Below, piece after piece: positions 9,355 to 17,948 of a DNA stretch of 64,000 bases. The notes under the pieces were generated by a model. The model was not told the origin of the DNA. It did not search any database and saw nothing but the letters and a program-made list of their open reading frames with translations. Origin of the DNA: Bifidobacterium cuniculi (GTDB taxonomy: Bacteria > Actinomycetota > Actinomycetes > Actinomycetales > Bifidobacteriaceae); the NCBI RefSeq assembly GCF_000741575.1, contig NZ_JGYV01000002.1:44873-108872 (forward strand), written 5' to 3'. The translations under genes were made by a program, and so were the position numbers. Every line of letters starts with the position of its first letter. Within the stretch, counting starts at the first letter, position 1.

Positions 9355-9936
9355 TTACGCGAGGATCTCCCTGACCTGCGCCTGCAGGGCGGGGATGACC
9401 TTGGCGTCGAACCACGGATGCTCGGCGATCCAGATGTTGTTGCGGCCCGAGGGGTGGATGATGGGGAAGTACTGCGGCAGGTACTCCTCGTAATGCTCCA
9501 CCACGTCGGTGATGGTGTCCTTGGACTTGAGGTCCAGGAAGTGGTGGATGGCGGAACTGCCGGCCAGGACGGTCAGCTGGATGTCGGGCATCGTGTCCAG
9601 GATCTGCGGGAACCACTTGTCCGCGAAGGCCTTGCGCGGGGCAAGGTCGCCGTGGGCGGACTTGCCGGGGAAGTAGAAGTCCATCGGCAGCAAGGCGAAC
9701 ATGCCCGAGTCATAGAAGGTCGCGCGGTCCACGCCGAGCCATGCGCGCAGTCGGTCGCCGGACTCGTCGCCCCACACGATGCCCGCCTCCTCGGCCTTGG
9801 CGCCCGGCGCCTGTCCGACGATGTTGATGCGCGCGGTCGGCGGCGCCTGGAAGAGCGGCTTCTGCCCCTCCGCCTCGAATGCCGCATTGGCCGGATCCTC
9901 CTCGATCCGCTTGGTGATTTCCTCGATGGTGGCCAT
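9355..9936 (-). CDS. Uracil-DNA glycosylase-family protein, copy 1
   Basis: A 193-residue cytoplasmic protein of the uracil-DNA-glycosylase superfamily. The first motif is I-N-I-V-G-Q-A-P-G near residue 37 and the second motif I-I-H-P-S-G-R-N-N lies near residue 160; these bind the DNA/uracil in family members. The start ATG at 9936 has GGAGTGC just upstream. A paralogue with nearly the same core lies 416 bases away (10352-10948) on the same strand, separated by two palindromic repeats. The exact UDG family and base specificity cannot be told from reading. DnaA boxes lie downstream of its 3' end. Confidence 0.8.
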   Translation of the reverse strand: MATIEEITKRIEEDPANAAFEAEGQKPLFQAPPTARINIVGQAPGAKAEEAGIVWGDESGDRLRAWLGVDRATFYDSGMFALLPMDFYFPGKSAHGDLAPRKAFADKWFPQILDTMPDIQLTVLAGSSAIHHFLDLKSKDTITDVVEHYEEYLPQYFPIIHPSGRNNIWIAEHPWFDAKVIPALQAQVREILA

Positions 9937-10046
9937 ATGCACTCCTTGCTGATGCTCGGTTGGCCTCGATTCTAGGCCGGCCAGTCGGGGAAAGGAGCCG
10001 GATGCGCCTCTCGGAGAACGTGGCGTTGCGCACATTTTCCGGGCGT

Positions 10047-10133
10047 GTGGAATTGTGCGCTCGCAGGGGGCGCAGAATTCGAGTTGTGCGCCCCCGGTGA
10101 GCGCACAACTCGCGACGGACGAGAATTGTGCGC
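10047..10133. repeat. Palindromic repeat, family C, imperfect
   Basis: An imperfect inverted repeat: ATTGTGCGCTCGCAGGGGGC (from 10052) pairs with the region ending GTGAGCGCACAACT at 10110, around GAATTCGAG. A third partial unit (GAATTGTGCGCTGCGCCC) follows at 10122. The GTGCGC/GCGCAC arms and the GTGGAAT lead-in recur in the longer palindromes at 13729-13832 and 40851-40975. Confidence 0.7.
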
Positions 10134-10220
10134 TGCGCCCCCGTGTGGGAGGGCTCGGGAGAAGGCGGGGATGCGTAGGCAGTGACGCGGCAGGGGAATC
10201 ACATGGAAGAGGGCTCGGGC

Positions 10221-10309
10221 GAGAAATGTCTCGTTTTTGTGACAAATCTAGGGCGGGGCCGCGCAGGCGGCCCCCGCCCTAGATTTGTCACAAAAACGAG
10301 ACATTTCTC
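10221..10309. repeat. Palindromic repeat, family B, long form
   Basis: Arms of about 38 bases (10221-10258 and 10271-10309) are essentially perfect reverse complements. The left arm starts GAGAAATGTCTCGTTTTTGT and ends CTAGGGCGGGG; the centre is CCGCGCAGGCGG. It separates the two uracil-glycosylase-family genes and lies just past the 3' end of the second one, so it may end that transcript. Confidence 0.88.
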
Positions 10310-10351
10310 AAGGGGCTTGCTTGCTTCCGGGGGGAGGAGAAGACGCTTGGC

Positions 10352-10948
10352 CTACGCCAGGATCCTTTCCACGCGCTCTCTCAGGTCCGGCACGGCCTGC
10401 TGTTCGAACCATGGATTCCGCCTCAGCCACAGCTTGTTCCTGGGGGAGGGGTGCACGGTGGGGAAGTACCCGGGCAGGAAATCCTCGTAATGCTCCACCG
10501 TCTCGGTCAGCGTCTGCCGCGGCGGCACGCCCAGGTAGAAGCGCTGGGCGTAGGCACCGACGAGTACCGTCAGCTGCATGTCGGGCAGTTCGTCCAGGAT
10601 CCGCCGGTGCCACTTGTCCGCGAAGCCCGGCCGCGGCGGCAGGTCCCCCGACCTGCCCTTGCCGGGGAAGTAGAAGTCCATCGGCAGCACCGCGAACAGT
10701 CCCGACTCGTAGAAGGTCCCGCGGTCCACGCCGAGCCATGCGCGCAGCCGGTCGCCGCTGACGTCGTTCCAGTACAGGCGCGTCGCCTCGGCGCGCCTGC
10801 CCGGCGCCTGTCCGACGATGTTGATGCGCGCGGTCGGCGGTGCCGCGAACAACGGCGGCACGCCGCGCGCCGTGTACTGTGCGTTCTGCGGGTCGTCCAT
10901 GATCTGCCGGCGGATGTGCTCGACGGAGTCGCTGTGTCCCATGCCCAT
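10352..10948 (-). CDS. Uracil-DNA glycosylase-family protein, copy 2
   Basis: A 198-residue paralogue of the gene at 9355-9936. Shared blocks include P-P-T-A-R-I-N-I-V-G-Q-A-P-G, G-D-R-L-R-A-W-L-G-V-D, L-L/V-P-M-D-F-Y-F-P-G-K and the late H-P-S-x-R-N. These are the UDG-superfamily motifs for uracil recognition and phosphate binding. Start is uncertain: the ATG at 10948, an ATG at 10942 or a TTG at 10954 are all in frame and none has a strong ribosome site. DnaA-like 9-mers overlap this start region. Tandem duplication with divergence suggests separate specificities, or one copy kept by a mobile element, but no evidence decides this. Confidence 0.78.
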   Translation of the reverse strand: MGMGHSDSVEHIRRQIMDDPQNAQYTARGVPPLFAAPPTARINIVGQAPGRRAEATRLYWNDVSGDRLRAWLGVDRGTFYESGLFAVLPMDFYFPGKGRSGDLPPRPGFADKWHRRILDELPDMQLTVLVGAYAQRFYLGVPPRQTLTETVEHYEDFLPGYFPTVHPSPRNKLWLRRNPWFEQQAVPDLRERVERILA

Positions 10949-11001
10949 CCACAATAGACGCGCGCGATGTGGATAGCCGGTGTGTCATCCACATATCCAC
11001 A
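10945..11001. other. Second group of DnaA-like 9-mers
   Basis: Four one- or two-mismatch DnaA boxes occur in 57 bases: CCATCCACA (10945), reverse-strand CTATCCACA (10968-10976), TCATCCACA (10985) and ATATCCACA (10993). They occupy the gap between the second uracil-glycosylase-family gene and the next rightward gene. None is an exact TTATCCACA, so this is weaker than the array at 9118-9233. Confidence 0.5.
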
Positions 11002-11078
11002 TTTTCCGGCCTGTCCATTGGCGCAGACGCCGCGATGCTGCTTGGCTGGGAGCGTATCGCCGTCACGAAAGGAGCACC

Positions 11079-12434
11079 ATGACCGACCTTCCCCTCGACC
11101 AGCTCACCCTGGACACTGCCGACTACCTGGAGGCGCTCGACGGACTCATCGACGCCTTCGAGCACGACCGCGCCACCGCCGCGGCAGCGCACCGGCTCTT
11201 CGGGCCCAGCAGCTGGTGCCGCGTCCTGGCCATGGCCCAGGAACGCGGCGACCGCCTGCTGCGCGAACACGGCCTGCGCTTCCTGCACCGCTGCCGGCGC
11301 ACCGTCACCGAGCGCGGACTGGCCGCGTGGCTGCTCTTCCTGGTCAACGACGCCGACGCCGTGCTCAACGGCCAGCGCAATGTGGAGTGGGTGCCGTCGG
11401 CCATCTGCACGACGCGCGCCTCCCGCGCCGAACAGCGGCTGCGCAAGGATCCCCGGCACCGCTTCGGTGGCCGGCGCGAACGCGACGTCATCCTCGTGGA
11501 GCACTCCATGGAGTGCTACCGGGTGGCCGCCGTCGCCGTCGCGAACTGGGGGTCGCCGGCACGCGCGGCGACACGCACCGCCTACCGCCTGCTGACCATG
11601 CCCTTCCTGGGCCGCGACCTGCTCGAATGCGCGGCCCGCACCTGCGCGGACTGCTCCTTCGAGGAACGCTGTGCGCACTGCCGCAGCCGACAGCCGGTCT
11701 TCGCGCAGCTGGTCACCACGCTGGAGGGGCTGCGGCTGCAGGCCGACGCCGAATACGTGCAGGCGGAGGCGCGCGGCGAAGTGACCGCCGAACTCGGCGA
11801 CCTGCCTCGCACCACCACCGAACGCGCGCTCGACACGCGTTTCCTCTATGACCAGCGCATGCTGCTCGACGCCTACGAGGCGCTCTGGGAGGAGGAGACG
11901 CCGACGCGCAACGACATGCTCCTGTCCTACGACTACCCCGACAACCTCAAGGAGTACGAGGACCTGCCGCTGTGGCGCAACCCCCTGTACCTCTACGAAG
12001 TCGGCGCCTCGGTGATGGGCGGCCCGATGCGCCAGCAGCTGGTCAACGCCTTCGACGCGCGTGACCGTCGCGTCTTCGACATGACCGTCGCCAGTGTGCG
12101 CACCTTCGGCTGCCTGGCGCGCGACATGGGTGCGCTGGTGCTGCCTGCCGCCCTGATCAACGCCACCATGCGCGGCGGATCCAAGGCGCGCAAGGACGAG
12201 ACGATGATGGTGCGCACCGCCTCCATGTTCCGCGACGCCGCCACGATCATGGCGCTGGAACGCACCCCCTTCGGCGAGGGCATCGGCTTCGCGGACACCC
12301 TCAACTGCTTTGCCGCGATGGACGCGGACGGCTACCTGCGCCTGGTCGAGCCCGTCTGCGCCCGCCCCTTCGAGCTGCTCCAGCAGATGGGCTCTGGCAA
12401 GTACGGCGGCCTGAACTGGTCCCTGGCGAGTTGA
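11079..12434 (+). CDS. Conserved-looking protein of unknown function with a Cys cluster
   Basis: A 451-residue soluble protein not recognised. The ATG at 11079 has AAAGGAG upstream. A cysteine-rich segment around residues 183-204 (C-A-R-T-C-A-D-C-S, then R-C-A-H-C) could bind zinc. The rest is Arg/Glu-rich and largely helical, with several Trp/Tyr-containing segments (for example D-L-P-L-W-R-N-P-L-Y-L-Y-E). There is no signal peptide or convincing membrane span. Codon use looks like that of the chromosome. It stands alone: the neighbour upstream is divergent, and the frameshifted gene downstream is convergent. No function is proposed. Confidence 0.75.
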   Translation: MTDLPLDQLTLDTADYLEALDGLIDAFEHDRATAAAAHRLFGPSSWCRVLAMAQERGDRLLREHGLRFLHRCRRTVTERGLAAWLLFLVNDADAVLNGQRNVEWVPSAICTTRASRAEQRLRKDPRHRFGGRRERDVILVEHSMECYRVAAVAVANWGSPARAATRTAYRLLTMPFLGRDLLECAARTCADCSFEERCAHCRSRQPVFAQLVTTLEGLRLQADAEYVQAEARGEVTAELGDLPRTTTERALDTRFLYDQRMLLDAYEALWEEETPTRNDMLLSYDYPDNLKEYEDLPLWRNPLYLYEVGASVMGGPMRQQLVNAFDARDRRVFDMTVASVRTFGCLARDMGALVLPAALINATMRGGSKARKDETMMVRTASMFRDAATIMALERTPFGEGIGFADTLNCFAAMDADGYLRLVEPVCARPFELLQQMGSGKYGGLNWSLAS

Positions 12435-12532
12435 GGGCGGGGGCTGGGTGGGCTGTCCTTCACCTGATGAAGCCGGATCGGTCTAGCTTCCGTATGGTAA
12501 AGCTGTATGGTTCAGCATCCACATGATAAAGC

Positions 12533-12558
12533 TAAGAAATCTTTCGTGATATTTCTTA
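12533..12558. repeat. Palindromic repeat, family B, minimal form
   Basis: TAAGAAAT...ATTTCTTA flank a 10-base centre (CTTTCGTGAT), giving the shortest version of the AGAAAT...ATTTCT hairpin. It lies between the convergent ends of the 451-residue gene and the frameshifted gene and could act as a two-way terminator. Confidence 0.7.
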
Positions 12559-12590
12559 AAGGCCTTGTTCGACTCCTCCCCGCCTATGCC

Positions 12591-13644
12591 CTAGCCCTTA
12601 AAGGCCCGAACAACCACCCCCATCTCCGCCATCGCCCCATCCCGCACCCACTCATCCTCGGCCTCCCGTACGCGGAACACGCCATCGCCGAACCCCGCAT
12701 ACTGCATCAGGACATCCTGGCTGACCAACGTCTCGAACCGTCGCAAATCCTCATACCGGCGGCTGTACACACAGTCGCCATACGTCCCGAACAGGAACGG
12801 TGCGGTGGTGAACATCCTCATCGAGACGCGCTTGTCGAGTGCGGCCAGCGTCATCGGCACCGTCCCGCAGTAGCCGGACTCGACCACCACGATCCGGTCC
12901 TGCGGAATGCCGTCCAGCAAGCCGCGCAGCCGACCATGTTGGTCCAGCACACCGCGTATCCGCTCCCCGCAGAACCGGCTGAACCCGGCATAGTCGGCGT
13001 GCCCCTGCTCCAGCGCCTCGTAGATCGGCAGCCGGAGGGCGTCGTCGACGCCGTCGGCTCCGGCCAGGTCGGCCAGCGACCGCCGGCTGAGCAGCCACGG
13101 GTGGATGTCGCGTCGCCCGCACGCCAGGAGATACAGGTACGGCAGCATCGCGTCGCGCAGCAGGAAGACGTACGCGGTGCCCTCCTCGTAGCCGATCCAC
13201 TCGCTGAACGCCAGCAGGTCGTCGAGGAAGTCGTTGCCCGCGGGCTGCATGCACTCCCGCGCCTGCTCCGCCAGCCGGCGCAGCTCGACCTGCCGGTCGC
13301 CGTACCGCACGGTCGGCAGTGCCGCGTGGCCGGCCGCGAACGGCGTCGCGCCTGCCCGGCGGATGAAGCCACGCAGCCGCGTCAGGCAGTCGAAGTCCCG
13401 TTCCATGCGCTCGCCGAGCTGTGGGGTCAGCCAGGTCGTCGAGCACCTTGAGCAGCTGCCGGGCGTGGTAGACGTCGGGCCGGCGCTCCAATGCGTCGAG
13501 CTCACGGCGGAAGTAACGTTCGTTGAAGCTGGCGAAACCATGAGGCCAGCCTACCGACGGTCGGCACAAAACGTCATGTCGTGTCAAAACAGTTCTTTTG
13601 AAGTCGCCATTTCGTGCTGACCACACCAGCCGGGCTTCAGTCAA
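12591..13644 (-). pseudogene. Frameshifted gene of unknown function
   Basis: Two overlapping minus-strand frames fit together as one protein. The N-terminal part, from about 13644, reads T-E-A-R-L-V-W-S-A-R and continues to Q-L-L-K-V-L-D-D-L; coding sense then moves to the other frame at about 13430-13445 (L-T-P-Q-L-G-E-R-M-E-R) and runs to the stop at 12591. Joined, the product would be about 350 residues, soluble, without a recognised domain. A segment R-I-V-V-V-E-S-G-Y-C-G-T-V-P is prominent near the C-terminal third. A single base change in length explains the break, so either the gene is inactive or there is a sequencing error. Function unknown. Confidence 0.55.
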
Positions 13645-13728
13645 GCAGCTTGACAGTGCGAAACTCGAGGTGCCCTATCCATGTGATTTTCCTCCCTACC
13701 CTTCATCAAACATCAGGCGGAGTCGTCT

Positions 13729-13832
13729 ACACATTTTTCGGCGTGGAAAAATCGTGTAGGCCTCTGGCCCGCACAAATTCAAATTGTGCGGGCCAGAGGC
13801 CTACACAATTTCCAGGCCCCCGAAAAATGTGT
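13729..13832. repeat. Palindromic repeat, family C, just upstream of dnaB
   Basis: Two arms of about 52 bases meet at the centre CAAATTCAAATTG. The inner 25 bases (GTGTAGGCCTCTGGCCCGCAC and complement) are perfect; the outer part (ACACATTTTTCGG / CCGAAAAATGTGT) has a few mismatches. It ends 48 bases before the dnaB start, so it lies in or next to the dnaB promoter or leader. It shares the TTTTTCGG-GTGGAAT-GTGCG pattern of the copy at 40851-40975. Confidence 0.85.
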
Positions 13833-13879
13833 AACTGGCCACCTTCACCAGGTGAGCCCGGACTCCTATAATCAACCCC

Positions 13880-15244
13880 ATGAGTGACGAATTCCCCACC
13901 AACAGCTCCCTCTTCGACCGCGTCCCGCCGCACGACGACGACGCGGAGATGGCCACCCTCGGCGGCATGCTGCTGAGCAAGGACGCCATCGGCGAGGTTT
14001 CGCAGACCATCGAGGTTGCGGACTTCTACCAGCCCAAGCACCAGACCATCTACGAGGCGATCATCGACCTGTTCGCCGCCAGCCTGCCGGTGGACGCCGT
14101 CACCGTGGCGAACAAGCTCAACGACGAAGGCAACCTGGAGAAGGTCGGCGGCCCCGACTACCTGCACAGCCTCATCGCCAGCGTGCCCACCGCCGCCAAC
14201 GCCATCTACTACGCCGAGATCGTGCATCAGCGCGCACTGCTGCGCCAGGTGATCGTCGCGGGCACGAAGATCACTCAGCTCGGCTACAGCGCCGAGGGCT
14301 CCCAGGCACAGGACGTCATCAACCTCGCCCAGGCTGAGGTCTACGAGATGAGCATGGGCAGGGTCCGCCAGGACTACACGCCCATCAAGGCGGCCGTCGA
14401 AGCCGCCCTCGACCAGCTCGACCGCATCCAGAAAGGCGAAATCGAAACCGGCATCATGACCGGCTTCCGCGACATCGACGCCGTCACCAAGGGCCTGCAG
14501 CCGGGCCAGATGGTCGTCGTCGCCGGGCGCCCCGCCATGGGCAAGTCCACGCTCGGCGTCGACTTCGCGCGCGCCGCCGCCCTCCACCAGGGCCTCACCT
14601 CCGTCATCTTCAGCCTGGAGATGAGCAAGATGGAACTCGCCCAGCGCATCATCTCTGCGGAGACCAACATCCCGCTCGCCGCCATGCGCAACCCCGAGGA
14701 CATCGACCCCGGCCGTTGGAACACCCTCAACAACTTCTTCGGAAAGCTGGAGAACGCGCCCCTGTTCATCGACGACTCGCCCAACATGAGCCTCATGGAG
14801 ATCCGCGCCAAGTGCCGCCGTCTCAAGCAGACCAACGACTTGAAGCTCGTCGTCATCGACTACCTGCAGCTCATGAGCTCCGGCAAGCAGGTCGAGTCCC
14901 GCCAGCAGGAGGTCTCCGAGTTCTCCCGCGCCCTCAAGCTCCTGGCGAAGGAGCTCGAGGTGCCGGTGGTCGCCCTGAGCCAGCTCAACCGAAGCTCGGA
15001 GATGCGCAACGACAAGAAGCCGCAGCTGTCCGACCTGCGCGAATCCGGCTCCATCGAGCAGGACGCCGACGTCGTCTTCCTTGTCCACCGACCCGATGCG
15101 TATGATAAGGAGGACCGCCCGGGCGAAGCCGACATCATCATGGCCAAGCACCGCAACGGCCCCACCGACACCTTCAACCTGGCGTTCCGCGGCCAGTACT
15201 CGAAGTTCCAGGACATGCCGCAGGACTACCAGCAAGGAGTATGA
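13880..15244 (+). CDS. dnaB: Replicative DNA helicase DnaB
   Basis: A 454-residue hexameric helicase that unwinds the replication fork. The N-terminal primase-contact domain starts with the usual P-P-H-D-D-D-A-E-M-A-T-L-G-G-M-L-L. The C-terminal RecA-like domain has Walker A G-R-P-A-M-G-K-S-T, Walker B V-V-I-D-Y-L-Q-L-M and the end motif L-R-E-S-G-S-I-E-Q-D-A-D-V. Length is normal and no intein is present. The ATG at 13880 directly follows the palindrome region. murT starts 8 bases after the stop, so the two genes are probably co-transcribed. Confidence 0.98.
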   Translation: MSDEFPTNSSLFDRVPPHDDDAEMATLGGMLLSKDAIGEVSQTIEVADFYQPKHQTIYEAIIDLFAASLPVDAVTVANKLNDEGNLEKVGGPDYLHSLIASVPTAANAIYYAEIVHQRALLRQVIVAGTKITQLGYSAEGSQAQDVINLAQAEVYEMSMGRVRQDYTPIKAAVEAALDQLDRIQKGEIETGIMTGFRDIDAVTKGLQPGQMVVVAGRPAMGKSTLGVDFARAAALHQGLTSVIFSLEMSKMELAQRIISAETNIPLAAMRNPEDIDPGRWNTLNNFFGKLENAPLFIDDSPNMSLMEIRAKCRRLKQTNDLKLVVIDYLQLMSSGKQVESRQQEVSEFSRALKLLAKELEVPVVALSQLNRSSEMRNDKKPQLSDLRESGSIEQDADVVFLVHRPDAYDKEDRPGEADIIMAKHRNGPTDTFNLAFRGQYSKFQDMPQDYQQGV

Positions 15245-15251
15245 CAGCCAC

Positions 15252-16664
15252 ATGACAGCCATGAGCGAAACACCCCGCAAGCCGTGGTACGCCTTCGCCA
15301 CGCCCGCGCTCGGCAAGGGCGTGCGCTGGGCGTCGCGCATCACCCGCCACGGCGGATCCGCCTTTCCCGGCAAGGTCATCGAAACCACCGACCCCGGCTT
15401 CCTCGCCCGCACCCTCGGCCGGCTGCCGCTGGGCACCGTCCTCGTCTCCGGCACCAACGGCAAGACCACCACCACCCGCATGGTCGCCAGCATGCTCGAA
15501 ACGCTCGGCCTGCGCGTCTTCACCAACCCCACCGGATCGAACTTCACGCGCGGCGTCGTCTCCGCGCTCCTCGACCAGGTCGACCTGGCCGGCCGCCTCG
15601 ACGCCGACATCGCCGTCCTCGAACTCGACGAAGCCTACGCCGTGCACTTCGTCGAACAGGTCCGCCCACGCCATGCGCTGCTGCTCAACGTCATGCGCGA
15701 CCAGCTCGACCGCTTCGGCGAGATCGACAACACCGCGCGACTGCTGGGCAAGGTCGCCGCGCACACCGACGGCACCGTCGTGCTCAACCGCGAGGACCCG
15801 CGCATCGCCGCCCTCGCGCAGGAGGCGCCGGCCGGCACCGCCGTCTCCTGGTTCGGCCTGTCCGCGCCGCTGCGCCGCTTCTTCCCGACCGACGACGAGA
15901 TGACCGCCGCCGCCCTTGACCTGGCCGCCGGCGCCGTCGCCGTGCCCGAAGACGGCCGCCCCGACGCCGACGTGCTGCTCACCGAGGTCGGCGACCACCA
16001 CGCCCGCCTGCTCGTCGACGGCGAGGAACACGCCACCGACGTCAAGCTCGAAGGCGTCTACAACCTGTACAACGCGGCGGCCGCGCTCGCCGTGGTACGC
16101 GCCGTCCAGCAGGACGTGCGCGCCACGCTGGAGACGCGCCGTCCGCGTGGCGCCTTCGCCGACCGCGTCACGCGCTTCGCCGGCGCGGGCACCGACGAGC
16201 TGATCGGCGCGCTCGCCCAGGTGACGCCCGCCTTCGGCCGCGGCGAGGTCATCGACCTCGACGGCACGCCCGTCGAGCTGCTGCTGGTGAAGAACCCGAT
16301 GGGCTTCCGCCTCTCGCTGGGCTCCTTCCCGCCGGATGGCTGCGACACGATGATCTGCATCAACGACGAATACGCCGACGGCCGCGACATGAGCTGGCTG
16401 TGGGACGTCGACTTCACGAGCCTGCGCGAGACCGGCGTGCAGGCCGTCTCCGGCGTGCGCGCCTGGGACATGGCGCTGCGCCTGTCCTACGACGACGTGC
16501 CCGTCGGCGACGTCTCCACCGACCTGGCCGCCGCGGTGCGCGCCTTCGTCACCGCCGATCCGGGCCGCACCAAGCACATCTACTGCACGTACACGGCGAT
16601 GCTCGCCGTGCGCGCACAGCTCGCCACCATGACCGACGTCGCCGACGCCGGCGTGGGCAAGTAG
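15252..16664 (+). CDS. murT: Lipid II isoglutaminyl synthase, Mur-ligase-like subunit MurT
   Basis: A 470-residue MurT that, with GatD, amidates the alpha-carboxyl of D-Glu in lipid II at the cytoplasmic membrane face. The Mur-ligase ATP site is G-T-N-G-K-T-T-T-T near residue 73, and a DUF1727-type C-terminal domain follows (Y-N-L-Y-N-A-A-A-A, then D-G-C-D-T-M-I-C-I-N-D). Well-studied firmicute MurT proteins carry a four-Cys zinc ribbon in the middle domain; no Cys pairs occur in that region here. The start may be ATG 15252 or 15261. gatD begins 12 bases after the stop, as expected for a two-subunit enzyme. Confidence 0.93.
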   Translation: MTAMSETPRKPWYAFATPALGKGVRWASRITRHGGSAFPGKVIETTDPGFLARTLGRLPLGTVLVSGTNGKTTTTRMVASMLETLGLRVFTNPTGSNFTRGVVSALLDQVDLAGRLDADIAVLELDEAYAVHFVEQVRPRHALLLNVMRDQLDRFGEIDNTARLLGKVAAHTDGTVVLNREDPRIAALAQEAPAGTAVSWFGLSAPLRRFFPTDDEMTAAALDLAAGAVAVPEDGRPDADVLLTEVGDHHARLLVDGEEHATDVKLEGVYNLYNAAAALAVVRAVQQDVRATLETRRPRGAFADRVTRFAGAGTDELIGALAQVTPAFGRGEVIDLDGTPVELLLVKNPMGFRLSLGSFPPDGCDTMICINDEYADGRDMSWLWDVDFTSLRETGVQAVSGVRAWDMALRLSYDDVPVGDVSTDLAAAVRAFVTADPGRTKHIYCTYTAMLAVRAQLATMTDVADAGVGK

Positions 16665-16675
16665 GGGGATTTACC

Positions 16676-17425
16676 GTGGGCAAACCAATCGACGTCATTT
16701 CGCTCTACCCGAAGGACATGAACATCTACGGCGACACGGGCAACGTGCTCACCGTGCAGCGCCGGCTCGCGCTCTACGGCTACGAGCCGCGCGTGCATGC
16801 CGTCAACCAGAACGACCCGTGGCCGGAGCATGCCGACATCATCCTCGGCGGCGGCGGCCAGGACACGGGGCAGAAGAAGATCATCGAGGACCTGTTCCGC
16901 CGCGCCGACCTGCTGCACCGGCTGGCCGACGCCGGCGTGCCGATGCTCATGATCTGCGGCCTCTACCAGCTCTTCGGCGAGTACTTCGATACGATCGACG
17001 GCACGAAACTCGAGGGCATTTCCGTGTTCAAGGCGTACACGGTGGGCCGTGACGTGCGCATGATCGGCAACCTGGTGGAGTCCAGCGACGAGTTCGGCGA
17101 CATCATCGGCTACGAGAACCACTCCGGGCAGACCTTCCTGCGCGAGGGCGCCCGTCCGCTGGGCCGCGTGGCCGCCGACGGCTGCGGCAACAACGGCCAA
17201 GACCACACCGAGGGCGCCCGCGCGCACAACGTGATCGGCACCTACATGCACGGTTCGCTGCTGCCGAAGAACCCGGCGATTGCCGACTTCCTCATCCGCG
17301 CGGGCGTGGAGCGCCGCTACGGCGGCTTCGAGGACCTGGGCGACGAAGCGGCGCGGCGCGAACGCGCGCACATCGACGGCCTCGCCGCGCGGGCGCGCGA
17401 GGTTGCCGGCGCGCGGCCGCGCTGA
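16676..17425 (+). CDS. gatD: Lipid II isoglutaminyl synthase, glutaminase subunit GatD
   Basis: A 249-residue class-I-like glutamine amidotransferase (CobB/CobQ type) that releases ammonia from glutamine for MurT. The likely nucleophile is the Cys in M-I-C-G-L-Y-Q-L-F-G near residue 93, with the His in G-T-Y-M-H-G-S-L-L-P-K-N-P as its partner. The common C-G-G-Y-Q is here C-G-L-Y-Q, a small departure. The GTG start at 16676 follows GGGGGA by a few bases; the frame is open further up inside murT but only this start gives the family N-terminus I-x-L-Y-P-x-D-M-N-I-Y-G-D. Amidated lipid II is the usual substrate for L,D- and D,D-crosslinking in Actinobacteria. Confidence 0.94.
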   Translation: MGKPIDVISLYPKDMNIYGDTGNVLTVQRRLALYGYEPRVHAVNQNDPWPEHADIILGGGGQDTGQKKIIEDLFRRADLLHRLADAGVPMLMICGLYQLFGEYFDTIDGTKLEGISVFKAYTVGRDVRMIGNLVESSDEFGDIIGYENHSGQTFLREGARPLGRVAADGCGNNGQDHTEGARAHNVIGTYMHGSLLPKNPAIADFLIRAGVERRYGGFEDLGDEAARRERAHIDGLAARAREVAGARPR

Positions 17426-17616
17426 GCAGCGGCCATCTACGACAGGTCCCCGGCACCGACACGCGCGGCGTGCCGAAGCACCGGCCAGCTGCGGCGCGGG
17501 GCCGTGTGGATCGGCCTTGGTGAGGGCGAAATGCCGTGCTTCCACGGGAACGGGCGTGTAGAGTAGGAACCAGTGCCCGCATTGCGGACGCATGAACGTA
17601 CTGCCAGGAGGTAGCA

Positions 17617-17940
17617 ATGACCGACAACGAGAACACCAACACCACCAACAACAGCGCGATGCCGGACTTCGGCGAAGGACTGCGCAAGGTCTTCCTGGCC
17701 GGCGTGGGCGCCCTGGCGACCACCGCCGAGAAGGGCCAGGAACTGGTCAACAAGCTCGTCGAGCGCGGCGAACTGACCGTCGACCAAGGCAAGAAGCTCA
17801 ACTCCGAGCTCGCCCACAAGGCCGGCACTGCCAAGGACAGCATCAAGGAGCAGGCGCAGGCCGCCACGCAGACCGTGCGCGACGCCGCCGCCGGCCTGAA
17901 GGCCCAGGCCACGGCCGATGCGGCCGACGACGCCGAGTAA
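17617..17940 (+). CDS. Small phasin-like helical protein
   Basis: A 107-residue protein with an AGGAGGT site just before the ATG. It starts with an Asn/Thr-rich stretch and then forms long amphipathic helices rich in Ala, Lys and Glu (E-G-L-R-K-V-F-L-A-G-V-G-A-L, then E-K-G-Q-E-L-V-N-K-L-V-E-R-G-E). This matches the phasin / polyhydroxyalkanoate-granule-like family common in Actinobacteria, where the role is uncharacterised; bifidobacteria are not known to make PHA. It precedes the ABC1 kinase gene, an arrangement also reminiscent of granule or lipid-related pairs, but a strong palindrome separates them. No signal peptide. Confidence 0.8.
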   Translation: MTDNENTNTTNNSAMPDFGEGLRKVFLAGVGALATTAEKGQELVNKLVERGELTVDQGKKLNSELAHKAGTAKDSIKEQAQAATQTVRDAAAGLKAQATADAADDAE

Positions 17941-17948
17941 ACAGGGAG

